A stretch of DNA of 46,716 nt from Bradyrhizobium tropiciagri (GCF_001189845.1 NZ_LFLZ01000068.1:1-46716), one strand, 5' to 3'. Positions 1-9,774 are shown, counted from the first letter of the stretch. Numbers and translations: made by a program. The notes: a model not told the origin generated them from the letters alone.

Positions 1-551
1 CGGTGAGAACTGTGTGGATCTTGTAGGGGACTGCCGCGGTTAGAGCTTCGAGGAAGGCCGAGGCGGAAGTCCGTCCCGTCTTCCTGACCAGTTGCACGAA
101 GGCGAACTTGCTGGTGCGATCGATGGCGACATACAGGTAGAGCTTGCCTTCGGCGGTCTGCAGCTCGGCAATGTCGATGTGGAATTAGCCGATCGGATAA
201 GCATTGAACTTCTTCTTCGAGGGCTTACTGCCTTCGACCTCCGGCAATCGGCTGATGCCGTGGCGCTGAAGGCAGCGATGTAGGGATGACCGCGTCAGAT
301 GGAGCGGCAACAGCGTATGCCGCCGAAAAGCAACGATGATCGCCTTCTCTTCGACGGAAGGGACAGTCGACTTGGCATCTTTGGGACCTGTCGGGAGATC
401 AGCGACGGTCTTGCGCTGCTTCCACTTCGCGGACGGTCTTCTGATTGACCCCGTAGCGCTTGGCGAACGCTCCCAGGCTCTATTGACTATTTTGTATTGC
501 TCGACGGACTGCCTCCGTCGTGGTGGCGCAGCCGTGTAGAACCTACCCCAT
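1..551 (-). pseudogene. IS481-family transposase relic, truncated by window edge
   Basis: On the minus strand the pieces VLHGCATTTEAVRRAI, KTVADLPTGPK, HLTRSSLHRCLQRHGIS, FHIDIAELQTAEGKLYL and VAIDRTSKFAFVQL follow in order. They match the helix-turn-helix region and the start of the integrase core (first catalytic Asp in HIDIAEL) of IS481-type rhizobial transposases. The copy is dead: the ATG at 551 is followed by TAG at codon 3, TAA (185-187) replaces the Tyr of the usual YPIGYFHID, the segment before KTVADLPT is frameshifted, and about 12 residues are missing before HLTRSS. The catalytic C-terminal half lies beyond the left edge. Confidence 0.85.
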
Positions 552-1544
552 AGCGGGGACCAAGAACCTAGAGTGCCACGGCCGCCGATCAGGAAAAAAG
601 AGAAAGCGCAACCCGCGCGACGGCGCCTCGTTCAACAGACCGGGTATAGCTACCAATTTAGCAACCGAGGTTCCGCTTCAGAAAAGAGCTAAAGAGATTG
701 ACAGGGCGAACCGAGGGCATGACTCGGGAGTCGACTCTCTGGGAATCGCCAACCTGAGCAGACCATTATGATTGACGGGTGGGGCCATTACCTCTAGCGC
801 ACTACCTGTGCTCGAGAGCAATTGTCGATGCCAATTTTCGCCGTATTTCGCATTGCGCGCGACCGCAATCAGTCTTGCCGACAACGATAGCCACGTAGTG
901 ATCGGGGCGCTCGCCACTGGCAGCGTCAGTCAAAGCGTGAATTCTGTTCTCTGAATGCGCGTACGTGGTTTCATTGTCCTACGGAGTAAGCACGTCAGAA
1001 CGCAGTATTGAAGAAGCATGCGGCTGGCGAAGACGGCTGGTCTGGCTAGCAGGCCCGAGATGTCAGACGCGATGACTCACAATTGGACGGCCAAATCGGG
1101 GCTTGAACGTCTCTGAGGCGAGGCAGCTGAGGGCGCCGGGAGAGAAGAACGTGCAGGTGAGGAAGAGTCCGGCTAGACAGATGCTCGATCGCTCTTGCCC
1201 AGACACTTTGGTGGGATCCGCCGCTGCGCTCATCATCAGGCGCCATGAGCCGGTCGGAACAACGAGCCTGTTCGAGGTGGGCGCGGATCGGAAGAATAAT
1301 GCTATCCGGTCCACGAGCCTCGATCTTTCGGCCATGGCTGGCTGTTCGCCCTGCCGCGGCGGAAGGAGAGCTGTCAGGGATCACCGCAAAATTGGGCGGC
1401 AACTGGTCCGAATTCGGCCGTCTCTCGTCGGTTGATCGCGATGTCGGCACAAAGCAAGGTCAAGTCGATGTCGTCGAATTGGCGGTGGCTTGATCTGCTT
1501 GCGATCCAGGCAGTTGGTCCGCATACCCACGATGAGCAAACAGT
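552..1544. other. Gap with no recognisable gene
   Basis: Open frames of 60-134 codons occur on both strands, but none shows a recognisable motif, a good ribosome binding site or a consistent codon bias. A minus-strand frame at 1063-1335 has a hydrophobic patch (SSICLAGLFLTCTFF) but no identifiable family. The stretch is probably decayed accessory DNA. Confidence 0.5.
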
Positions 1545-1905
1545 GATCGGGTCATCGGCATCGACAACGAAGGCATCAAGTATCCACTGATCATTGTCGA
1601 TGGTGTCACCGACAATAAGTGCAGGCGCTGCTTGACAGCCTAACCAGCTGGGCGCTCGATCCTGGTGTCTCTAGCCTCTCAACGGGCCACGGTCGTAAGC
1701 ATACGGCGGTCCGCTAGGCGCGGCGTCAAGCTGGAAGATCGACGAAGCGGCGCAGACCTAGCAATCGAGAGAAGAACGTTAAACATGAGGCTCTGGATGG
1801 CGACCAGCATTCTCGAAGAGTTCGCTGAGACCCTAAACGGACGCGTGCTCCGGCGTTCCACAGCAACTCCGGCGACACCTCTAAGCTCGATATCAATCAA
1901 CGTGC
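1545..1905 (+). pseudogene. Probable IS256-family transposase relic
   Basis: Forward frames give VIGIDNEGIKYPLIIVDGVT, then in another frame QALLDSLTSWALDPGVSSLS, and later MATSILEEFAETLN. These resemble, in the right order, IS256-type segments reading roughly 'GIDNEGHRHPLAMVEGAT', 'QALLDSLIERGLDP' and 'AASILEGLDEILTV'. Frames change several times and stops intervene, and the catalytic residues cannot be placed. The assignment rests on three short resemblances made by eye and is tentative. Confidence 0.4.
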
Positions 1906-2266
1906 TCTCTCTCTGAGCTCAAACATCGAGTGGGAGTCCCAATACTCCTAACTCAAGTAGGTTCGCTGCTTGTGGCTCTCAGGTAAGTAAGTGGGAGCCC
2001 TCCATTCCGGAAGAAAGGCGTCTACGAGATATGCGCCGTCGAGTTGAGGACCGCTACTCGGAAACCATTCGAGAGGGACCGGTCCGCTGAACGATGCGGG
2101 CCAGGTAATCAGGTCTTAAAACGTTTGTCCTCGCTCACAATTGATTCTGGTACGAAGCCAAGGCCTTGAAATATCGAGAAAGTGGAGGTCCAAGCATTTG
2201 AGACACAGTATCGTCGCAGTCAACCGCCTTAAGCTAGATAACTAGATAAGAAGTGAGGGAATCACC
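1906..2266. other. Gap upstream of the crotonase gene
   Basis: No gene is seen. The stretch probably holds the promoter of the crotonase gene, but I find no clear -35/-10, -24/-12 or nod-box signal. Confidence 0.4.
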
Positions 2267-3156
2267 ATGTCTTACGAGGCCATCAAGTATGAGGTCGCAG
2301 AGAGATCCTTACGATTACCTTGAACCGGCCGGAGAAGCTCAATGCTTGCACCTCCACCATGGAGCGGGAAATCATAGACGCCTTCGAGCGCGCCGATGAG
2401 GACGACGATATCCGTGTCATTCTCGTTACTGGCGAAGGCCGTGCCTTTTGCGCAGGTGCCGATCTTTCATCAGGCGCCGATACCTTTGACCGCGACGCGC
2501 GAGGCTGGCACATTAAACGGCTACCAAATGGTATGGTCGATTACAGCGATCCGAAAGTCAGCGATGGCGGCGGCAAGCTCACGCTGCGAATCTTCAAGTG
2601 CCTCAAACCTGTGATCGCCGCGGTGAATGGGCCGGCCGTCGGCATGGGCGCGACCATGCAGCTCGCGATGGACATCCGCATAGCGTCTGAAGCCGCACGG
2701 TTCGGCTTTGTGTTCTCCAGGCGTGGGCTCGTACCGGAAGGAGCCTCGAGCTGGTTCCTGCCGCGCATTGTTGGTATCGCGCAATCCCTGGAGTGGTGCT
2801 ACAGTGGACGGGTGTTCTCCGCGCAGGAAGCGTTCACCGGCCGGCTCGTCAGCAGAGTAGTGCCGCCCGATCAACTGCTGCCTACGGCGCGTGCGCTTGC
2901 CCGGGAGATTGCCGAGAAGACCGCCCCCGTGTCCATTGCTCTGACTCGGCAGATGATGTGGCGTATGCTAGGCGCCGACGATCCGATGGAAGCCCACAAG
3001 ATCGATAGCCGCGGCATCTATACGCGCGGCCGTTCGCCCGATGGTAAAGAAGGCATAATGGCGTTTCTGGAAAAGCGTTCCGCGATGTTCCGCGACAGCG
3101 TATCGGCCGATATGCCAGACTATTTTCCATGGTGGACGGAGCGAGAGTATAAATAG
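2267..3156 (+). CDS. Enoyl-CoA hydratase/isomerase (crotonase), frameshifted after codon 12
   Basis: A crotonase-fold enzyme acting on acyl-CoA thioesters in the cytoplasm; hydration, isomerisation or hydrolysis cannot be told apart. Visible features are TLNRPEKLNA, the oxyanion-hole segments AFCAGADLSSG and GPAVGMGATMQLAMDIRIAS, and the active-site region RRGLVPEGASSWFLP, which keeps the usual Glu. The natural start appears to be ATG 2267, eight bases after GAGGGA, giving MSYEAIKYEVAE. There one base is missing near 2303: restoring an A gives VAERILTITLNRPEK and a product of about 296 residues. As written, the ATG frame stops at TGA 2321, and the long frame could begin only at TTG 2320 or ATG 2359, losing the first beta strand. 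The gene is therefore either newly broken or mis-sequenced. It stands first in a plus-strand series of enzymes using CoA substrates. Confidence 0.82.
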
Positions 3157-3405
3157 CCATGCCAGGAGCATTTCTCCTCATTTTGCATAGTGTTGGGATG
3201 CTTGCCGGAAGTGACAAGCACGATCGCACTAAGCGCGCGAGATCGTATGCCACGAGGCCTAACCACCCGCGAGGCCTCGCGTCTTTGCATTCTGCCGAGC
3301 GAAGGTTCTCCAAATGCCGACCTGCTCTCCCACGGAAAGTAGGCAGGGTCTAGATCCATTGTTGATGTCCTAACTGTCAATTAGAACCCGCCGCAAAAGG
3401 CGAAC

Positions 3406-4134
3406 ATGGACTCATCAACCAAATGCCAAGGTGTAGCAATGAGAAGCGTGTTTGATCCGTTGCAAGTCTCGCGCTTTCTTCGCGTATATGACGACGCTGC
3501 AGCGCAAAAGGGCATGAAGCTTTCGATTGGCTTTGATTTTAACGAGTATGTCGCGATCACGCGGAGTCTTGAAACGAAAAGGCCAACAGAACCGATTTTC
3601 CGACCAGATTGCTCGCCAATTAAGTCGGGCGAGGGATATTGGATGATCGGCGCGGACCAGAATAATGAGGTCGCGCTTGTGGAGGCTGCTCGACTATATG
3701 ACCTTCAGCACAGTAACTTGGCCGAGCATCTTGAATCCCTGAAGGCGTTTTACGCGGACCCGGTAAGACAGGCGCACCCGCGGGATCGTTGTACTTGCAC
3801 GGCACCTAGCGCAAGGAATATTAGGGGCAAAGTAGCCTATCATGGCGATTTTTGGTTGCGTAAAGATTTTAGAGGACAGGGTATGCCAAAGATTATGGCC
3901 GCCGTATTACGCGGTATATCGTTCGCCATGTGGGCGCCTGACTTCGTATGCGGACTTGCGGGGCATTGGACACTGGATAAGGGCGTTCTTGGGCAATACG
4001 GTCACACGCATCATGAATCCGGTGGGGCGATATTACAGCTGGTGGAAGAGAAAATTACTGAAGACAATCTGCTCGTTTGGCTGACCGGCGAGGAATTAAG
4101 GCGCTTGGTTTATCGTCATGATAAAGCGAGCTAG
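3406..4134 (+). CDS. Uncharacterised protein with GNAT-acetyltransferase-like C-terminal half
   Basis: About 242 residues, with no family I can name with certainty. The C-terminal half contains HGDFWLRKDFRGQGMPKIMA, where RGQGMP resembles motif A (R/Q-x-x-G-x-G/A) of GCN5-type acetyltransferases with its last small residue replaced by Pro. It is followed by a conserved-looking, His/Trp-rich stretch, GLAGHWTLDKGVLGQYGH. The N-terminal half shows no motif. There is no signal peptide or membrane segment. ATG 3406 follows AAAAGG closely; ATG 3439, after AAGGTG, is an alternative start giving MRSVFDPLQV. It lies between a crotonase and an aminotransferase, so acylation of a small amine is a reasonable guess, but this is inference. 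Confidence 0.6.
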   Translation: MDSSTKCQGVAMRSVFDPLQVSRFLRVYDDAAAQKGMKLSIGFDFNEYVAITRSLETKRPTEPIFRPDCSPIKSGEGYWMIGADQNNEVALVEAARLYDLQHSNLAEHLESLKAFYADPVRQAHPRDRCTCTAPSARNIRGKVAYHGDFWLRKDFRGQGMPKIMAAVLRGISFAMWAPDFVCGLAGHWTLDKGVLGQYGHTHHESGGAILQLVEEKITEDNLLVWLTGEELRRLVYRHDKAS

Positions 4135-4545
4135 AGTAGCGCGTGATGGTTGCCGATGCGACTGCGGTGCTAATGATCGTCGGACGATCAAAGGTGTGGT
4201 GCATCATCATCTCTCACACTCGGCCAAGGCATGATGATGTTCTGCAGCAACGACCAAGCTGCCATTGCGTTCATGCGCGGTGGGTTCATTCGTCGGCAGT
4301 CCCATTCGACATGAGTTTATGTCGCAAGGCGGTCTGTAGATAAAGAATGTCAGCGGTTCAGAAGGAGTTCAGCTGATCCATGCGCAACTTACACTTTACA
4401 TTACGCGTCACGATCGTTCAGTCCGCTCAATCTCGCTCCGAAACAAATGCGTCCGGATGCTGCCGGCCAAATAGAGGGTTCAGAAGATGAGGTATGAGTG
4501 ACTGGCTAACGCTCTGTTCACTTAGAACAACAGGCAAAATTGATC
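4135..4545. other. Gap between GNAT-like gene and aminotransferase
   Basis: About 400 bases. A 66-codon forward frame starts at 4143 but has no recognisable content or ribosome binding site. No terminator hairpin or known promoter element is evident. Confidence 0.4.
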
Positions 4546-4553
4546 GAGGAGGA
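4546..4553 (+). promoter_or_regulatory. Shine-Dalgarno deciding the GTG start at 4561
   Basis: GAGGAGGA lies seven bases before GTG 4561. The in-frame TTG at 4540 sits upstream of this site and has no ribosome binding site of its own, so GTG 4561 is preferred. Confidence 0.6.
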
Positions 4554-4560
4554 CACCGTA

Positions 4561-5967
4561 GTGCCGCTATCCACTGGTTCGAGTATGGCACGAACTGTGC
4601 GTTCTGGGCGGGGATCCAAGGACAGCTTTGCTCGGGCGCGGCTAGTTTTTCCTGATGGCACTTCCCGAGTGACTATCGTGCGCGATCCAATGCCGCTCTA
4701 CGTCGAGCGCGGAATGGGTAGCTATCTTTTCGATGTTGATGGTCGCCGGTTTCTTGATCTTAACGGCAACTTCACGACTTTGATCCACGGCCACGCCTTC
4801 GCGCCCATCGTGGAAGCGCTAACGAGCCAACTTCAGCGTGGCAGCTGCTTCGCAAATCCGACAGAGAGCGAAATCGAGCTTGCCGAACTACTTTGCGGCC
4901 GAATTCCACGGGTTGATCGTGTTCGGTTCGTCAACACGGGCACCGAAGCTGTGTTATTCGCGGTGAAGGCAGCGAGGACCTTCACGGGCCGGACGAAAAT
5001 CGCCAAATTCGAAGGCGCTTATCATGGTGCTTACGACTGGGCCGAGGTAAGCTTGGCGGCGACGCCGGACAATTGGGGTGATCCCAGCGCACCCAAGTCG
5101 ACAGCAATCTATCGTGGGACGCCACCAAGCGTACTCGACGACGTAGTTGTGCTTCGCTTCAATGATGTTGAAGGTGCACACCGATTGTTGTCATTGCATG
5201 CGCAGAAGCTTGCTGCCATCGTTCTAGATCCGATGCCGAGCCGCGGTGGTCTGATTGCGCCGAGTGCTGATTTTATTGCTGCGGTTCAGAAAACCGCTAA
5301 TAAGAATGGCATTCTGGTTATTGCTGATGAGGTGTTGAATCTCAGGCAGAGTTTTCGGGGCGCTTCTGCCCGCTATGGCCTTGTTCCGGATCTCGTGACG
5401 ATGGGAAAAATCATTGGCGGCGGCTTGCCAATTGGCGCAGTCGGAGGTCGCAAGGAGGTGATGACAGTCTTCGATGCTTCATCTGATCGACCACTGCTGC
5501 CACAAGGCGGCACATTTTCCGCCAATCCTTTATCCATGATCGCGGGTCTTACCGCAATGCTGCATCTGGACCACGCGGCGTTTGCACATCTCGAGGAGCT
5601 GGGAAACATTGTCCGAGATGGGATGCGTCGGGTCATCTCAAGCCGGGGCGCACCGCTGTGCGTGACCGGAGCCGCGTCGCTCTTTCGTATTCATCCGATG
5701 CCTCGAATCCCGAATGATTTTCGTGAAGCGTTTCCTACGCCCGCCGAAGCCGCCCTAATGAGGCGACTCACACACTATTTTACAGAGAACGGCATAATAT
5801 TGCCGCACGGCGCCGCTGCGTCGATCTCCACGCCCATGAATCGCGTTGATGCGGACCTCATTGTTGATGTGTTCACAGGCTTTCTGGATCGCAATCAAGA
5901 TATGCTTGACGCGATAGAGGTGCGTACACGAAGCGAGCCGTCAGCGGATCCAGTGCGCGAGCGTTGA
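4561..5967 (+). CDS. HemL-like class III aminotransferase (glutamate-1-semialdehyde aminomutase family)
   Basis: A PLP enzyme of 468 residues. Fold-type I signatures are clear: VNTGTEAV (phosphate-binding loop), FEGAYHGAYDW, IADEV (the Asp contacting the pyridine nitrogen), and TMGKIIGGGLPIGAVGG with the Schiff-base Lys at about residue 283. PDLVTMGKIIGGG is the form typical of glutamate-1-semialdehyde aminomutase and its relatives rather than of ornithine or GABA transaminases. Alphaproteobacteria make heme from glycine and succinyl-CoA, so a role in heme is unlikely and a transaminase or aminomutase role in secondary metabolism is more plausible. The active-site segment after IADEV reads LNLRQSFRGASARYG, not the usual VMTGFR. 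The downstream alpha-oxoamine synthase lies 1.1 kb away on the same strand. Confidence 0.85.
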   Translation: MPLSTGSSMARTVRSGRGSKDSFARARLVFPDGTSRVTIVRDPMPLYVERGMGSYLFDVDGRRFLDLNGNFTTLIHGHAFAPIVEALTSQLQRGSCFANPTESEIELAELLCGRIPRVDRVRFVNTGTEAVLFAVKAARTFTGRTKIAKFEGAYHGAYDWAEVSLAATPDNWGDPSAPKSTAIYRGTPPSVLDDVVVLRFNDVEGAHRLLSLHAQKLAAIVLDPMPSRGGLIAPSADFIAAVQKTANKNGILVIADEVLNLRQSFRGASARYGLVPDLVTMGKIIGGGLPIGAVGGRKEVMTVFDASSDRPLLPQGGTFSANPLSMIAGLTAMLHLDHAAFAHLEELGNIVRDGMRRVISSRGAPLCVTGAASLFRIHPMPRIPNDFREAFPTPAEAALMRRLTHYFTENGIILPHGAAASISTPMNRVDADLIVDVFTGFLDRNQDMLDAIEVRTRSEPSADPVRER

Positions 5968-7081
5968 GTGCAATGCGGTCAAGGGTGATCTTCGGCTGCG
6001 GCCTTACTTGGGCTGGTATTCTAACGCGAAGTGATATTGCATTCGGTAGCTCGCTTAATACTGGCAAGGCCCCAATACGATGGAGGTTGTGCGGATTTCA
6101 GGTGCGCCGGACAAAAAAACGCAGATCGTCTATTCCGAACTAATCTGGTGTCGGCGAACGGATCCGAGGATCAAGTAAGATCTGTAGGCCGCGACAGGTG
6201 GCAACGTCTCAGCGGAAGGAATTCTTGTGTGGATGCCACCTGGTGCTCAGGTCCGACAGCTATCGAGGGCGATAGCGAGCAACGATCCGAAGCTCGGCCG
6301 ATCATCACCGTCGTTTTGGTCGCCTATGTCAATAACGGTCGAGAAATCGATTCTGCGGTAGCGTCTCTGGTTGCATAAACCGGAGCTTCGCTGTCCGCCT
6401 GCAGAAGCTGGGTCGAATAAATGCGGAACTGTTAATGCGCTGGTCGGAACGACCACGTGCGCCTGACGGTACCGGAGCGACACGGGACGTTTACCCACCG
6501 TTCTGCGAGGCCTGGAGTGCAATCCTCCGGGCCTACTTGCTCATGGGCGTCCGGGCAATACGGCGCGTGCTCGCAAGCATGCGCTCTAGGCCAGGCGGCC
6601 GCGTGCCGCCATCCCGCACCGCTTTGAGACGATGACCGTCCTCGCCGGTCTGCGCTTTCGAGCATGTTCGCTCCAATGGTTCCCGATCGACGGGAAAACA
6701 TTCCGCGTCGAGTCAATCATGGGCTCATTCAAAGATCGCGGATCACTCTAATGGACAATCTCGGCAGAGAAGGCGCAACAAGCGAACGTCGTGCGGACGA
6801 GGCGCAACGCTCTTCTGTCTCCTGCTGAACAGCTCCCACTTCATTCGATCTAGAATGTGCCTTGCTGAAGGCGATGCTACATAGGGCCGACGGCGAACGT
6901 CGAACGCTTGTGAAGCGCAATCGAACGCTGTGGTGACTGTTCACGCCCCGAATGCGTCGCCGTGGGACACGACGAAACTGATCGGGAACTGCTCTAGTAG
7001 CGATTCTAGCCCCATCTGATCTGATAGCTGTCCAGACGACCTAGCCGATGGTTTAGTGCGCTAGAACCATAGTGGCGCATC
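5968..7081. other. 1.1 kb gap with no recognisable gene
   Basis: Short frames occur on both strands. One forward frame ending at 6378 contains ARPIITVVLVAYVNNGREID, which faintly resembles the start of a family 2 glycosyltransferase, but nothing downstream supports that. The length and the scattered stops suggest a decayed insertion. No terminator is evident after the aminotransferase. Confidence 0.45.
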
Positions 7082-7093
7082 AGGTGGCGCAAA

Positions 7094-8446
7094 ATGAAGC
7101 AGAACTTCAAGTTCAAGCGCTCGGCGCGATACTTCGCAGACGGAATGGAGAAGATTATGCAACAACAGGGCCCGCTCTCAAACGATGGTCGCGTGGTCAG
7201 TCATTTTAGGAACACCGCCTACATGATCAATAAGAGCGGTCCGTACTTCGAGGCGGCGCACGCGGCTGGTCTAATGGGTGTCCAGGGAAGGTCCACGACC
7301 GGACGCAACTTTGCGTTCGGCACGGGGCCTCTTGACAATCGGCCGGCGGTCACGGATTTCGTGCGATGCTCCTACCTTGGCCTGGACAATCATCCCTTGA
7401 TCGTGGCTGGCGCTATCGAAGCAATTGAGGCGCATCGGTCATTACACTGGTCCTGCGCGCGAACGCGGCTAAATTTTGATTTCTTGTCAGAGCTCGAATC
7501 AATCTTATCGGAGATGTTCCGCGCACGCGTGCTGGCCTTTTCTACCGTCATGCTCGCCAACTTAGGCGCGATGCCGATCCTTGCGTCGGGCCAATTGACA
7601 GGTGGAAGAAAGCCGCTTGTCGTGTTCGATCGCGTTGCGCACATCTCGCTCGCCTATCACAAGCCGGTCGTCGCAGACGAAACGCGGGTGGAAACGATTG
7701 CGCACAACGACGTCGAAGCTCTAGAACGATTGTGCCGTGAGCACCCGGTTGTCGCCTACGTGTGCGATGGCGTCTATTCTATGGGAGGCAATGCGCCCGT
7801 TAACGAACTGCGTCAGCTTCAGGAGCGTTATGGCCTCTTCCTCTATATTGATGATGCTCACGGAATATCCCTGTTCGGACGCCAAGGCGAAGGATTTGCT
7901 CGCTCTCAGTTTCCGGATGTTCTTGGTGATCGCACGATTATAGCTGCGTCATTGGGAAAAGGATTTGGCGCATCGGGTGGCTTACTGATGCTTGGAACGC
8001 GCGATCAGGAGGCAGTGTTTCGACGCTACTCCATTCCATATGCGTTTTCAGTTGCTCCCAATCTTGCGGCCGTTGGCGCCGCGCTAGGTTCTTGCAAGAT
8101 TCATCGATCCGCAGAACTCGGCGAACGGCAGAGGCGATTGTCGCAGCGGATCGAGGTCTTTGACCGTTGCGTCGCAACCGGCAACCACGGCAATTCACTT
8201 CCGATCAGGATGATCGTCGCCGGATCGGAGGCTCATGCGATTGCAGCAGCAAGAGAACTTCTCGATGCTGGCTTCTATACGTCGGTAACGTTCTTTCCGA
8301 CCGTTGCGCAAGGATGCGCAGGAATTCGGGTTTGCATTACGGCCGATCATCAGGTCCGAGACATTGAGCGATTGTGCGACTGCGTCTTAGAAGCGATGCC
8401 CCACACCAAAAGCGCTACGCCTAGCATGGCATTGGCCAGCCCCTAA
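7094..8446 (+). CDS. Alpha-oxoamine synthase (BioF/KBL/ALAS/CqsA family)
   Basis: A PLP enzyme of 450 residues expected to condense an amino acid with an acyl-CoA, with loss of CO2, to an alpha-aminoketone. Seen in order: a long N-terminal extension of about 90 residues, FVRCSYLGLDNHPLI (the usual N-YL-L entry motif), a glycine-poor substrate loop SCARTRLNFDF, CDGVYSMGGNAP, YIDDAHGISLFGRQGEG (Asp and His that hold PLP), and AASLGKGFGASGG with the Schiff-base Lys at about residue 289. The C-terminal SVTFFPTVAQGCAGIRVCIT matches the family's 'pa.V..g..rlRi' segment. BioF, Kbl and ALAS are usually near 390-410 residues, so the extension is unusual. AGGTGG precedes ATG by six bases. Substrate cannot be read from sequence; a CqsA-like autoinducer role is possible but unproven. 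Confidence 0.85.
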   Translation: MKQNFKFKRSARYFADGMEKIMQQQGPLSNDGRVVSHFRNTAYMINKSGPYFEAAHAAGLMGVQGRSTTGRNFAFGTGPLDNRPAVTDFVRCSYLGLDNHPLIVAGAIEAIEAHRSLHWSCARTRLNFDFLSELESILSEMFRARVLAFSTVMLANLGAMPILASGQLTGGRKPLVVFDRVAHISLAYHKPVVADETRVETIAHNDVEALERLCREHPVVAYVCDGVYSMGGNAPVNELRQLQERYGLFLYIDDAHGISLFGRQGEGFARSQFPDVLGDRTIIAASLGKGFGASGGLLMLGTRDQEAVFRRYSIPYAFSVAPNLAAVGAALGSCKIHRSAELGERQRRLSQRIEVFDRCVATGNHGNSLPIRMIVAGSEAHAIAAARELLDAGFYTSVTFFPTVAQGCAGIRVCITADHQVRDIERLCDCVLEAMPHTKSATPSMALASP

Positions 8447-8711
8447 GCTGATGCTGGGAGTTTAGCGAAGAATCTATGGAGCTGCTTCATAGGACAGAGT
8501 TGCTTCCAATGTCTGCGGACAAGTGCAGTCCATCCGGGAAAAACGTCTCCTGGGAACCCAAAGACAGTAATGCATAGAGACTGGAAACGAACACTTGACG
8601 TCTCCGACTTGGGTGACTTTTCCGAGTGTGCGAACTTGCTAAATGGATGCGACAACGACAAAGGCGATTTCCTCGTGAGCCGTGCACTACCGAGCTGGAC
8701 GTTTGACAATT
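8447..8711. other. Gap between synthase and SDR
   Basis: 265 bases without a gene I can support. The GTG at 8682 is in frame with the SDR gene, but its extra ten residues precede the normal SDR N terminus. Confidence 0.4.
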
Positions 8712-9500
8712 ATGCCGAAGACCGGAAATAATTTTGACTATAGCGACCGGCGAGTTGCCCTCGTGACTGGAGGAGCTCGCGGGATAGGATTTGAAATCGT
8801 GCGCCGGTTTTTGGCTGACGGTTATCAGGTCGCTTTTGTGGCGACCAAAGTAGAACACGTGGAGCGGGCGCTTGTTGCCTTTGATTGTCCGAGACATCAG
8901 ATCTACGCTGAGACGACCGACGTAACGCAGCAAAACGAGCTGGAGAGATTTGTTGAGCGCGTTCAAGCCCGGTGGGGCGAAATCGCGATTTTGGTGAACA
9001 ATGCAGGCATCTCCCCCAAGCGTGTGGATCAGGACACACCCTGGCTTTCGCAGACCACACTACAAGAGTGGGCGCGGGTGATCGATGTCAATCTAACCTG
9101 TCCCTTCAATCTTATACGGCTCTTAGCACCAGCGATGATTGCAGCAGGCTATGGACGCATCATCAACATTGGTTCACTCGCGGGTCGGGCGATGCCATTG
9201 ATTGCAGGGCCGCATTATGCCGCATCCAAGGCGGGACTAGTCGGATTAACGCGCGCTGCTGCGCGGGATCTCGCTCCACACGGTATTACGGTCAACTGTA
9301 TAGCTCCTGGACGGATCCTCAGCGATCTGACTGGACCATCCGGGGCAGCAGTCAACCGCTCTGCTCTCAGCCGGATTCCGGTCGGCCGTCTTGGAACAGC
9401 CGAAGAGATTGCGCACGTCGCAGCATTTCTGGTGTCGTCGATGGCGGGGTTTATCACCGGTGCAACCATCGATGTTACCGGGGGCGAGTTCGCCGCCTAG
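8712..9500 (+). CDS. SDR-family oxidoreductase (FabG-like)
   Basis: A classical short-chain dehydrogenase/reductase of 262 residues. It has the cofactor motif VTGGARGIG, the NNAGIS motif, the catalytic Ser in IINIGSLAG, the Y-x3-K pair in HYAASKAG (Tyr about 169, Lys about 173), and the C-terminal SSMAGFITGATIDVTGGEF shared with 3-oxoacyl-ACP reductases. The residue after the second beta strand is in a VATKVEHVER context, consistent with NADP(H), but this is not decisive. ATG 8712 is chosen because the residues from there align with normal SDR N termini; GTG 8682 is possible. Its position behind an alpha-oxoamine synthase suggests reduction of an aminoketone to an amino alcohol, which is inference. 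Confidence 0.9.
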   Translation: MPKTGNNFDYSDRRVALVTGGARGIGFEIVRRFLADGYQVAFVATKVEHVERALVAFDCPRHQIYAETTDVTQQNELERFVERVQARWGEIAILVNNAGISPKRVDQDTPWLSQTTLQEWARVIDVNLTCPFNLIRLLAPAMIAAGYGRIINIGSLAGRAMPLIAGPHYAASKAGLVGLTRAAARDLAPHGITVNCIAPGRILSDLTGPSGAAVNRSALSRIPVGRLGTAEEIAHVAAFLVSSMAGFITGATIDVTGGEFAA

Positions 9501-9774
9501 GTGGTTAGTCACGGACGTCGATGTGCAATCTTGTCACATGGTTCGAAGAATGCGCTAGGAGACACGTGCCGCACGGACCTATATCGCGGCCTAAGCGCCA
9601 CGATGCCAGCCGATTATCGGAGGCCGTGGGCCTCCGAAGAAAAACTCAAGGCTTATCCGACTGGTTGTTTGTGAGGCCTATGGCTGTGTCTGCCGGTGAG
9701 GTGGCTCGCTCTACACTGCGTGTCCGAGGGTTGCTCGGGCGGACGAGACGATCCTCATCACAGGAGGACGAGCC
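9501..9774. other. Gap leading into the IS110 relic
   Basis: No gene is seen. The last 100 bases probably form the left end of the IS110-type element, since a ribosome binding site (GGAGGA) stands just before its start codon. Confidence 0.4.

Noticed and set aside
3350..3402. Nod-box-like sequence ATCCATTGTTGATG upstream of the GNAT-like gene
   Set aside because: The NodD motif needs ATC-N9-GAT repeated over about 47 bases; here the spacing is seven and no second half is present.
6290..6378. ARPIITVVLVAYVNNGREID as the start of a glycosyltransferase
   Set aside because: The resemblance stops after about 25 residues and the frame ends; no DxD or other motif follows.
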